A stretch of 64,000 nucleotides of DNA from Pisaster brevispinus (taxonomy: Eukaryota > Echinodermata > Asteroidea > Forcipulatida > Asteriidae). Below the pieces are notes generated by a model. That model had not been told where the DNA came from, ran no database searches, and was given only the letters and a program-made list of their open reading frames with translations. Positions 11,947 through 20,811 of the stretch are shown here, in pieces. Each line of letters starts with the position of its first letter. Positions within the stretch are counted from its first letter, which is position 1. The position numbers and the translations under genes are program-made. The stretch covers positions 16,936,258-17,000,257 of the forward strand of contig JAMKCF010000001.1 in assembly GCA_023634235.1 (NCBI GenBank), written 5' to 3'.

Positions 11947-12304
11947 CCGTGTTCGTCCCCATGTACCGCTTCGTTGACTCCGTTTTGCAGGAATTCTAGA
12001 ATGATCTTCGGCAGCCAGCAAAGATGGATTTTTTTTCTGTGGGGATGGCAGTGGGCTTAAGAACCATTCGCACAGGTATTCCAAGTTTCTTTTTCATAAT
12101 ACAGGTATCATCGAATGTAGCATCCAAGAAGTGCGCCTTGCAAACCCTTGAAAATTTTGATAGTATGAAGTCGGACCTTGTATTATCTACAAACTTCACC
12201 CATTGACGGCAGATTATATAATTTTTGGGAAATCTATAAAATCCTATTTCTGTATCATCTCTCTGATTCCTATTGCAGCCACCAACAACACAAAAAATAG
12301 GCAT
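11947..12304 (-). pseudogene. THAP zinc-finger exon
   Basis: Starts at ATG (12304) with 'MPIFCVVGGCNRNQ'. The C2CH signature is visible: Cys5 and Cys10, then 'FSRVCKAHF' supplying the third Cys and the His, with the conserved Trp in 'CRQWVKF' between. THAP fingers bind DNA site-specifically and are the N-terminal domain of P-element and Kolobok transposases and of host THAP factors. The reading frame hits TAG shortly before a good GTAAGA donor (after 11947); a run of eight A near 12,030 is a plausible frameshift site. Upstream, 'CTATATAC' (minus strand, about 12,440) could be a TATA box. Confidence 0.85.
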
Positions 12305-12766
12305 ATTTAATCTGGGAACAGTCTAAAGCAGCATGACAGCATAGACAAAAGAACGATAAACTCTCGACCACTAGTTTGCAACTAGGTCAAAGCATTGTAC
12401 AGTACAACACACGTGACCGCAACACTGATCTCGTCAGTATATAGAGATCAGTGGACCGCAGCAATAAGCTCAGCCAGCACGCACCAAGAGTCCGCAACCA
12501 GACCGGCGCTATCTGCATGACGTCGCTGGCTCAAGAATCACACGTCCAGCTACGTCACTATTTTAAGCAATATGTTTGCTGCCACCATCGGTTACAGGCG
12601 CTCATGTTTCTGAAAGCCTTTCTGCAGCGGGGTGGTTTTTCGGCCGCGAATTATTATTTGTTTTTAAATACAAAAAGACTTAAAAAATTCAGCATTAAGG
12701 TAAAGTACTAATTAATACATGATGTTTAAAATGGAGATGGTTGGTTATAGGTATTTTGTATGGTCT
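12305..12766. other. upstream flank of THAP gene
   Basis: No coding sequence seen. It holds the presumed promoter of the minus-strand THAP gene, including CTATATAC near 12,440 within a small inverted repeat (GATCTC...GAGATC). Confidence 0.4.
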
Positions 12767-13695
12767 TTAACCCTTTCAGTCCCATATACTTTGTACACAG
12801 CTAACCCCCATATCCCGCATACTTTTCAAACACATACTTTTATTGAGTGTTTTCATTAAAAAAATCATTTAAAAATTACCATAAAGTCTTTTGTTACAAT
12901 ATTTTGGGATAATGTTTATCGGGTAATTGTCTTTATTTCTGGATAGGTTTCGTTGACCTCTTTGACCTCATTGACCTTTAACTTCCTGCGAAAGCGGAAG
13001 TTGTAAACAAAATATAAATGCTTTTAAATTTTTGTCATTTTGGCTTATGTTTTTCAGTATTAGTTTGAGTATAAGCTCTGATCAACTGCCAGAAAATCTA
13101 TCCATATGTGGTATGGACATTTCTAAAGACATCTGCAATACTGTGGACATTTCTAAGGCCAAAGAATCTGTGAAAATTTGGAAACAGAAATAGCAAAAAA
13201 ACAGAGGGCCACACGGCTATGTCGTGCATCGCTCGTGACACGTGTGAAAATGCAAACTCGTTATGTGTGTACAGTTCCGCAAACGATAGAAAATACTTCC
13301 AAAAACAAATCAAAACAACACATTTTTCTGATTAATATTAAATATACACACCTGAATTAATAGTATATTATTTGCTAAGTCACCAAATCTGCTAAGTCAC
13401 CAAAGAAAATCTGTACGTCAATTTTTTTTCGCTTTGGACTTCGCGCAGACTCAACCATGGAACGGAAGGTGTAAAAAGTCCCGGATGCAGTCTGCTATAC
13501 CTCTCTAAACTATACCAACAGAGGGCGAATTTCATCGTGTAGTTGGTGCTGTATTTTTGTTTTCATAGTGCATTTGGTACGAGCGTGACAGCAGTTATTG
13601 TGCGGCGACCGCGCAACCCGGGATATCCCGGGAGCGGGATCTGAGTGCGCGCTACGTAAACCGGGATATCCCGGGTGTGGGACTGAAAGGGTTAA
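12767..13695. mobile_element. piggyBac-type non-autonomous element (about 921 bp)
   Basis: The element 12771-13691 begins CCCTTTCAGTCCCA and ends with the exact reverse complement TGGGACTGAAAGGG. It is flanked on both sides by TTAA (12767-12770 and 13692-13695). TTAA target duplication with CCCTTT-type ends is the hallmark of piggyBac elements. No transposase ORF is present. Inside, the palindrome CCGGGATATCCCGGG occurs twice near the right end (about 13,617 and 13,660), a likely subterminal repeat. The flanking sequence to the right is a CR1-like fragment. Confidence 0.88.
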
Positions 13696-15478
13696 TGAAC
13701 AAATTGAAAAGTAAGGGGTCGAGCACACTCCCCTGGGGCACGCCTGAACGAACAGTGGCCCATTCAGATGTTTCCCCTAGGAAGTGCACCCGTTGTTGAC
13801 GGTCAACCAAAAAATCCTTGACCCAACTCCAAAGAGGACCCCTAATGTTGAACATAGTACTAAGTTTGGTAAGCATGTATCTATCCTGGGTGGATTACGC
13901 TGGTCAAGAATGGATGCCCATGCACGGTGAACATCAGCATGTTGGTTTTCGGTTAAAAGGCCATTGTCACGAAGATGCATCTTTATACCATTAGACAATA
14001 CTCTCTCCATCAGCTTGCTTACCAACGAAGTTAGGGCAATAGGCCTGTAGTTAGCTAGAAGGGAACGATCACCCGACTTAAAAACTGGAGAAATGTTAGC
14101 AAGTTTCCAACTTTTAGGAAGTTGGCCCATGACAAGAGAGATCTTGAATATTTTATAAAGTATGTTAGCTAAGGGGTCCACAGTGCTACGTAAAAAAGTA
14201 GCGCTAATACCGTCAGGACCAGGGGCCTTCCCCACTGGAAGGGACTTGATGATGTTGCCAATATCGCCGATGGTAAATGGAACAGAGGAAAAATCAGGAA
14301 TAGGCAGATCACAAATTGGGGGTTCATCACTGACAGTGACAGACGGAGAGAAGACAGAAACAAAGTGATCATTAAAGGCATTGGCTATGTCAAGAGGTTT
14401 ACTGAAGACATTTCGGCCATGATTAAATTAAGGGGGAGCTGGTGACTGCTTTCGACTGCGGACAAAAGCCCAAAACCGTTGTTTGTTATCATTGGATTTA
14501 AAAAGACCATTAACAAATTCCTTATATGCCACTCGGATTTTGTATTTGACTTGATTACGTAATTGTTTATGAATGTTCCAGTCTTCTTGATTTGCAGAAT
14601 TTTCTAGCCTTGTGAAAGAGTTTGCGTTTTCGAAAGATGAGACGCTTTAATTCACCATTAATCCATGGATAGTTTTTCTTTTTCACACGTCTCGTGGATG
14701 AAGGTATTAAGGCATCCTTGACTGCAGCATCTACAATATCTAAAAAGCCTTCCCACGTTGACTCGATGTCATCTTTGTCAATAAAAAGGTCCCATGGTGC
14801 ATAGTGTAGGTCATTTAAGTGTTGAATATGGTTAGGGTTGTTGTAAGACAGGAACTGCCGTACAATTGCTGGGGTAGGTGGAGCACGGTTAGCCCGAAAG
14901 TTAAAACTTTCTCCATTGTGATCACTTGAGACTGGATTTGGAACAGTGCTGACCTGTGTGACAGAATCAGGCTTTGTGATAAATATGAGGTCGATTATGG
15001 TTCCAACAGACTGGTTGTTAGGTGAAGGACGTGTAATGTCTGAAACAAGCTGAGTAAGATGCAAGTTATCAGTAGTTTCAAAAAGTGATGACCGGTTGGC
15101 AGATACAAGTCCAGGTGAACAGTCTACGTTGAAGTCTCCCATGAAAATAACACCATCAAAATCAGGAAGAAGATGTTCTATGTGCCCAACTGCATTGTTC
15201 AATTTGTCCCAGTAGGACCTATTCTCATTTGGGGGTCGGTATATCAATCCGATGAGCCATTTTGTGTGAAGACAAGATACTGACACCCACATCAACTCCA
15301 GCTCGGTTGATTTGTGTTCACAGAGACGAACAGGGTGTAGATGATTGTTTATTGCTAGGAGAACACCACCCCCTGGTGCAGGGCGATCTCTACGGTGAAT
15401 TATGTACTCAGTAGGTAGATTCAAAACAGTCATGATCTCGATCAGTGAGCCAGGTTTCTGTAAGTGCTAATAAAGTTA
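13696..15478 (-). mobile_element. CR1-like non-LTR retrotransposon fragment
   Basis: The minus strand reads endonuclease (15478 to 14567) and then part of the RT (14381 to about 13,700). The RT contains 'GKAPGPDGISATFL', 'YRPIALTSLVSKLMERVL' and 'GVPQGSVLDPLLFNLFIN', but the segment around 13,880-13,950 lacks the catalytic 'DFSKAFD' region, so there is an internal deletion. The FADD box and the 3' end are missing, and the piggyBac element begins right after 'LFIN'. The 5' edge at 15,478 abuts the stop codon of a Penelope fragment. Confidence 0.8.
14567..15478 (-). pseudogene. AP endonuclease of CR1-like element
   Basis: Starting mid-domain: 'LALTETWLTDRDHD' (catalytic Glu), a frame slip, then 'RPAPGGGVLLAINNHLHP', 'WLIGLIYRPPNEN', 'GVIFMGDFNVDCSP' (Asp/Asn), 'TIIDLIFITKPDSV' and 'PVSSDHNG' (Asp-His). 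A basic connector follows ('YPWINGELKRLIFRKRK'). The first N-terminal motif is missing because of the truncation at 15,478. Confidence 0.83.
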
Positions 15479-16128
15479 TTAGTCATTTCCTTCTTGGATG
15501 TTCAGACCATGGGGTTGAATGGTCTGGAGACGTCTTATCCATAATTTCTCTCTACTCAGACGAACAATCCCTCTGTGGTTTCCTAGTGCATCAATGCCCT
15601 GTAAAATCATGTCAGAAATTGAGTGATTGGGAAGATTGAAATGATGTCCTACGGGTGAATCCAGCTTATGGGTGTTGACTGTGGATCTGTGGCCGTAGAA
15701 GCGTCTCTTGAGTGTAGTTCTCGTTTCACCTGTATATTGAACACCACAAACTTTGCAAGATATTAAATAGATTAGATTAGTGGTGGTGCAGGTGACATGA
15801 CCCCTGTCCTGTGGGTGGTACCACCGGTAAGGCTGGTGAAGGAGTCCGATTCTCTGATGTGTTGTCTACAGACGATGCATTTGGAGGTGTTGGAACACCT
15901 GAAAGTTCCCTGTGGCAAAGGGGGGTTAACATTATCATTAAAGGGTGGGGGGACTTCTGCCCGGACATTGAGATCCCTGAGACTGGGTGGCTGTCTGTAG
16001 GCATCTATTGGTTCTTCTTGTACAGCACGTTGAAGTCGATCTGATGCAGTGTTCTCCAACCTATAGAAAAGACAGGGCGCACCGCCACGCTTTCTGCGGC
16101 GCGCGCCACGCTTTATAATCGCCGCCAA
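15479..16128 (-). pseudogene. Penelope-like element, C-terminal GIY-YIG endonuclease fragment
   Basis: The minus strand encodes a CxxC-containing stretch ('GTFRCSNTSKCIVCRQHI'). Directly after it, in the same region, comes a GIY-YIG domain: 'NLIYLISCKVCGVQYTGETR' with Arg/His in 'LKRRFYGHRS', then 'EKLWIRRLQTIQPHGLNIQE' and a TAA stop at 15479-15481. GIY-YIG endonuclease at the C-terminus is diagnostic of Penelope-like retroelements. The reverse transcriptase that should precede it is absent upstream of about 16,070, so this is a terminal fragment. Rolling-circle phage or host GIY-YIG proteins are less likely given the retroelement-typical 'IQPHGLNIQE' end. Confidence 0.75.
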
Positions 16129-17275
16129 GCTTTAAAATGTTGCCGCCACGTTTACATTTTTTGACACTGAATTGTAAATTTACAACAGAAATAGTTTAGA
16201 AACAAGAAAGACCACAGTACTTTCTATTAAAACCAAAGTTTCAGGCCGTTCTCGCGGCCTACCTGTCTGCTGCCTGTCATGAAGTTTCAAGCGTTGAGCG
16301 ACTCGTCTTATACATTGTACTTCGTTGCACGTACTTATCGCAGCTGAGTCGCCCCGCTGCATGGCAAACTATTTTAGTCTGGTTGGTTCCGATTATTTTG
16401 TCTTATCGACATTAGGTGTGATCGTCTGGTAACCAGATGCATCCCTCGTTCCGTGAAAAGTGGTCGCTGGCAGGCTGTTCTCTAGCTCTGCTGCCTGTGG
16501 GGAGCAGGGGTCGAACATGCCGGTAGCCTGGTAGCCCGCTAGCCCGGGACTACCAGATTGACAGCCGGGCTTCCGTTTCATACAGTTTTAGTAGCCCGGC
16601 GGGCTAGTGGAAAAATTGTTCCTTTTCACAATAAATGAGGGGTACAGTGGTAAAATCCCAAAGATAGATTTTTTTTTAAGTTCGTAAAATGGTTTGGCAA
16701 GTCTTTACATTTGCTAGATTTAATGTGGCCGCGATCGCGATCGCGATCACGATAGTTCATAAGTAAAACACGCACACACATAACCACATGGTAATGGTAG
16801 TGAGTATCCACAGGCCCCACAACATTCGCTCGCCCGCCTGTACTCCACGCACGCACACAGCACATGGTGTATTGTACAGTACAACGACAGGTCCAAAGTT
16901 CATCCTAACCAACATTCCGCAAGCTGTGATTGGCCCGTTAAAAAATACCACATTCATAAGAAAACTTGGCTAGCCTCCAACTCTGTACACGTTCACGAGT
17001 CGAGTAAAGAGTTGCTGCACAATGTGGCGCACGCCCGCGGCTTCTGTACTATACAGCGTTGGGTTAAGGCTATTCAAGCATCGACAACTTTTGCCGATAG
17101 AGGGCGTTGCAGGGCAAAGTTCATTGATTTTTTTCTCCATCGTGCGTCGTCGATCGATCGTTAACACAAAGATTTCATTGCAAAAGAAGTTCTATAAAAC
17201 CGATTCTCAAATCACAAATCCATGAAAATGGTTGTTGATGAAAAAAGGATTCTTAAGGGAAGAAATTAGGGGGCA
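16129..17275. other. intergenic, simple repeats only
   Basis: No gene seen. It contains an imperfect GCCGCCA(C/A)GCTTT repeat (about 16,080-16,160), an inverted repeat built on CCCGCTAGCCCGGG / CCCGGCGGGCTAG (about 16,535-16,610), and a (GCGATC)n microsatellite at about 16,733-16,750. Confidence 0.5.
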
Positions 17276-17470
17276 ATCTCGGTGGTCTAGTTGGTAAGAC
17301 ACTGCTCTAGAATTGCAAAGGTCGTGGGTTCGAATCCCACCCGAGTAATATGCCTGTGTTTTTTTTCACAGAACTTGGGAAAGTCCTGAGTATACAGTGT
17401 TTACACACATCGGTGTAGGGTAAAAAAAACAAAATTAATATTCTTTATCCCCGATGCAAAATTAACATCT
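17276..17470 (+). repeat. tRNA-derived SINE
   Basis: A tRNA-like head carries a perfect A box (TGGTCTAGTTGG, about 17,290) and B box (GGTTCGAATCC, about 17,328), followed by 'CCACCCGAGTA' where an acceptor 3' strand would be. The acceptor and anticodon stems do not pair well, so it is not a working tRNA gene. A non-tRNA body follows (hairpin around 'TTTTTTTTCACAG', then 'ACACACATCGGTGTAGGG'). This head-plus-body form is a Pol III SINE. Confidence 0.75.
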
Positions 17471-17474
17471 ATTA

Positions 17475-17720
17475 ACCTTAGATTCTTCTCTCCAATGTCT
17501 TTGTATGCACCGCCGGAGACGGTACTTTTAAATTTACGCCGTAAACAAAGCGTTCAATGTCTAAACACTGATAAAGCAAAACACCATCCAAGAGCAATTA
17601 CCTATCTTTATTCCCATTCCTTCCCCCCCCCCCTCCCGATCCCACACGATCCCACACAGCTGATGTAGTCCATGGGCATCACACGAGTAGCTAACTTCAC
17701 TGCTAACTTGGCTGGTAAAT
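17475..17720 (+). repeat. dispersed repeat, copy 1
   Basis: The sequence from 'AGATTCTTCTCTCCAATGTC' through 'GCACCGCCGG' and 'GTAAACAAAGCGTTCAATGT' recurs at about 23,715-23,960 in the same orientation with moderate divergence. Family unknown; it is non-coding. Confidence 0.6.
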
Positions 17721-17919
17721 ATTCACAGCGGGGGTTCACTTGACAGAACGACTTAGCAAAAATTTACCTTGCGTTCACACAAGGCATGATCGCTGTTAGC
17801 CAGCACAGTGTTTCGGCTTCTGCTAGTTTTCTTTATGCCACTGGATCAGGATCAGGATCAATATTCTCAACAATCTTTATAGAGCAAAACGAGAAGAGAG
17901 GGTATGCGCGATGTAGTTT

Positions 17920-20811
17920 TTAGTTGTTTCTAAGGTGGAATGTAACAGCTCCTTTGAAGGTCTTGTTGTCCGTGATTGATATAATATCTGTTGGTAGTGC
18001 GTTCCAGTCTTTTACTGTTTGAGGGAAGTATGAGTATTTGAAGCAGTCTTTGTTTGCAGAGAACAGTTGGTAGGCCTTGCTGTGATTGTGTCTAGATTGG
18101 CGTGTGACCGGTTGTAAGAACTTTCCTGCCGGGACGGCAGCCTGGCCATGGTGGATTTTGTGGAGCATTGCGATTCGTGCCACTTTCCGTCTGCTTTCTA
18201 AGCTGTCCCACTGGAGAGTTTTTAGCATGGATGTAACGCTACTGGTGCGGTCATAGTCTCTGCAGACGAAGCGGGCTGCTCTTCTCTGTGTTCTCTCAAG
18301 TTTGTCTTTCAGCTCCTGCGTGTAGGGGTCCCAAATTATTGATGAGTACTCGAAATGGGGGCGGACCAGGGTTTGGTAAGCGATGGACTTGAGATCTCGA
18401 GGGCAAGAGTATAGGTTGCGCCTAATAAAACCCAGGGCCCTATTTGCCTTGGCAGATATGGAGTGGATATGATTCCCCCACTTGAGGTCATTGGTTATCT
18501 CAACCCCCCCCCCCAAGTATGAATGTGATGTTGTCTCTTGTAATATCGTGTCACCTAGAGTGTAGTTGAATTGTTTGCGTGTTCTCGCACGTGTAAGGCG
18601 GAGGACGAAGCATTTAGTAGCATTAAATTTCATCTGCCATGTGTTTTGCCACTTGGAGAGAGTGTCAAGGTCTAGCTGGAGTTTTGAAGAGTCAGACTGG
18701 TCTTTGATGGTTGTATACATGACACAGTCATCTGCAAACAGCCGTACAGTGGATTTGATGTTATCTGGCAAGTCGTTAATATAAAGTAGGAATAGTAGAG
18801 GGCCCAGCACCGTCCCTTGTGGCACCCCGGATTTGACATGAACCCATTCAGAGCACTCCCCATTGATGACAACATGTTGTTTTCTTTGAGTGAGGAAGTT
18901 GGAGATCCAATTGAAGGTGTTACCGGTAATTCCATAGTTGTTGATTTTATGTAGAAGACGTCGGTGCGGTACGGTATCAAACGCCTTGGAGAAATCCATG
19001 ATTACCATATCAGTTTGGCTTCTGGTGTCCATAGACCTCCCCAAGTCGTGAATTGTCTGGATGAGCTGTGTCTCGCATGAGTGCTGTGCACGAAATCCGT
19101 GCTGCTTATCAGTTAAGATATTCTGCTGATCAAGATGCCTCATGATGTTACTATATAGGATGTGCTCCAGTAGCTTACAGCATACCGAAGTAAGAGATAC
19201 AGGGCGGTAATTGCTCGCTGTAGCCTTGTCTCCCTTTTTGAAGACGGGGCAAATGTTGGCTGTGAGCCAATCTGAAGGAACAATTCCTGTGTTAAGTGAT
19301 GTATTGAAGATCAACGTCAATGCCGGAGTCAATTCCTCTGCAGCCAATTTCAGTATTTTGGAGGAGATCCCGTCTGGTCCAGACGCTTTATTTTCATTCA
19401 ACTCCTTGAGAAGTTTAAGTACTCCTTCAGGCTCAATGGAAATAGCCGGCATCGATGGAAACATGTGACCAGTTGGAACGTCCAAAGGATTTTCATCTGT
19501 GAAGACTGACTGGAATTGATGGTTCAGAATTTCAGCTTTCTTGTTCTCTGAGAAAAGTTGACCATTTGACCTCAAGGCTCGTATACCTGAAGAATCAGTC
19601 TTCATCCTTTTGATGAATCTCCAGAACTGTTTACCTGAGGAAAGGCAGGTTGACCTCACATACTTCCAGTGGGATGCTCTTGTTTCTTTATGTGCTAGTT
19701 TCCTTAAGCTCTTGAATTTATCCCAGTCATAAGGATTGCCGGATGCTTTAGCTTTGTTGAAGGCACGCTGTTTTTGTCTCAACCTACGCTTGACGGAGTG
19801 AGTAATCCACGGGGTACGATTCTTGTTGGTGCTTATCTTAGAAGGGATATTCTTCTCCATTGCATCTGTAATGCCATCTTTGAAATGCAACCACATTTCC
19901 TCGACCGACTTGGATGAGTTATCCTCCGATGTTATTCTGTCACTCATGTCTTTCAGATTACTCTTGAGATTCTTTTCATTTGCCTTGTTGTAGAGGAAGA
20001 TTTTCCTTGGTTTTTGTTTGTTGCATTTCGGTTTAGTATACATATCAATTAGCGGGATCCCATCGTGGTCGCTGATGCCTGGTGTCATTAACACTTGCTC
20101 CACCAGAGTGTTGTTGGATGTAAAGAACAGGTCAAGAACCCTGTCCTTCCTTGTGGGTTCCTTCACAAGTTGTTGGAGGCCAAATTCGTCAGCGATGTCA
20201 AGAAGTTGTCTAGAGATGAAAGGTCTTTTACATCCTGGCTTGGTCGAGTTTGATTCCCATGAAATGTCACCCAAATTGAAGTCTCCACCTAGGCAAACGA
20301 TGGTACCATTAGCCTTGATTTTGTAGAGAGATTCTCTAAGCTTCTCCAGATATTGCTTGTCTTTGTTGTCAGGTGTTCTGTAGAAAGACCCTATAAGAAT
20401 ATATTTGCATCCTTCAAGTTGAAGTTTGACCCAAATTATCTCATTTTCTGTGTCAAGTTCTGCTTGGTGGGAACCAATCAAGTCGTTGCGTAGTGCGATG
20501 AACACACCCCCGGCTGATTTTTTCTTGGTAACTCTATCCTTACGGAAAGCCGTGAAGTTGCTTGGGAAGACCTCGCTGCTGGAAGTGCAGTCGTCGAGCC
20601 ATGACTCTGTTCCAATAACAACATGCGGCTGGTGGGTGTCGATACAAGTAGCAAATGATGCCTTCTTGGTCCGGAGACCCTGGCAATTTATGACAAGGAA
20701 TCTGAGAGAGTCATCAGTAACGTTCTTACTTTTATATTTGTTACTTTTGTTCTTTGAAATTGGTGAGGAGGCAGCTTTCGGAGAGCCTAGCTGTGTGTTA
20801 TCATCCGACAA
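17920..20811 (-). CDS. endonuclease/reverse transcriptase polyprotein (963 codons, uninterrupted)
   Basis: AP endonuclease, about residues 35-260: 'LRFLVINCQGLRTKK' (Asn), 'GTESWLDD' (Glu), 'SAGGVFIALRNDL', 'CLGGDFNLGDISWE' (Asp/Asn), 'VLDLFFTSN', 'PGISDHDG' (Asp-His). RT, about 465-760: 'ASGPDGISSKILK', 'YRPVSLTSVCCKLLE', 'KQHGFRAQHSCETQLI', 'VIMDFSKAFDTVPH' (first catalytic Asp), 'SGVPQGTVLGPLLFLLYIND', 'VRLFADDCVMY' (catalytic Asp pair). The thumb and C-terminal domain follow ('LGGGVEITNDLKW', 'DPYTQELKDKLERTQRRAAR'). All catalytic residues are present and nothing interrupts the frame, so this is the youngest-looking autonomous element here. The annotated first Met lies within the linker after the finger; the true protein probably starts upstream. 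Confidence 0.93.
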   Translation of the reverse strand: MSDDNTQLGSPKAASSPISKNKSNKYKSKNVTDDSLRFLVINCQGLRTKKASFATCIDTHQPHVVIGTESWLDDCTSSSEVFPSNFTAFRKDRVTKKKSAGGVFIALRNDLIGSHQAELDTENEIIWVKLQLEGCKYILIGSFYRTPDNKDKQYLEKLRESLYKIKANGTIVCLGGDFNLGDISWESNSTKPGCKRPFISRQLLDIADEFGLQQLVKEPTRKDRVLDLFFTSNNTLVEQVLMTPGISDHDGIPLIDMYTKPKCNKQKPRKIFLYNKANEKNLKSNLKDMSDRITSEDNSSKSVEEMWLHFKDGITDAMEKNIPSKISTNKNRTPWITHSVKRRLRQKQRAFNKAKASGNPYDWDKFKSLRKLAHKETRASHWKYVRSTCLSSGKQFWRFIKRMKTDSSGIRALRSNGQLFSENKKAEILNHQFQSVFTDENPLDVPTGHMFPSMPAISIEPEGVLKLLKELNENKASGPDGISSKILKLAAEELTPALTLIFNTSLNTGIVPSDWLTANICPVFKKGDKATASNYRPVSLTSVCCKLLEHILYSNIMRHLDQQNILTDKQHGFRAQHSCETQLIQTIHDLGRSMDTRSQTDMVIMDFSKAFDTVPHRRLLHKINNYGITGNTFNWISNFLTQRKQHVVINGECSEWVHVKSGVPQGTVLGPLLFLLYINDLPDNIKSTVRLFADDCVMYTTIKDQSDSSKLQLDLDTLSKWQNTWQMKFNATKCFVLRLTRARTRKQFNYTLGDTILQETTSHSYLGGGVEITNDLKWGNHIHSISAKANRALGFIRRNLYSCPRDLKSIAYQTLVRPHFEYSSIIWDPYTQELKDKLERTQRRAARFVCRDYDRTSSVTSMLKTLQWDSLESRRKVARIAMLHKIHHGQAAVPAGKFLQPVTRQSRHNHSKAYQLFSANKDCFKYSYFPQTVKDWNALPTDIISITDNKTFKGAVTFHLRNN

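Larger units (their letters stand above)
8400..12304 (-). pseudogene. THAP-domain / DDE-transposase-like multi-exon gene, inactivated copy
   Basis: Ten or so exons can be traced on the minus strand by codon phase and splice sites: 12304-11947 (THAP), 11356-11221, 11116-10885, 10791-10431, 10342-10178, a remnant at 10042-10016, 9887-9805, 9559-9388, about 9210-9029, 8907-8759, and 8578-8400 ending in TGA. Donors such as GTAAGTATA (after 10885), GTAAGC (after 8759) and GTAAGAC (after 9805 and 11947) are strong, and phases match across most junctions. The order is THAP finger, acidic linker, 'WESQPYVRDTPAGN' block, 'GGGGRCDSMGHCAKFGSY' block, 'TNVHEGHDELYPACAHG' block, 'ALHYNENAGR' block. This matches metazoan THAP-plus-DDE proteins; Kolobok-type transposase is my best guess. 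In-frame stops, frameshifts and loss of most of the second catalytic segment mark it as dead. The gene may be a transposon or a domesticated relative. Confidence 0.72.

Noticed and set aside
17276..17347. Functional tRNA gene
   Set aside because: A and B boxes are perfect, but acceptor and anticodon stems do not pair properly and a SINE body follows.
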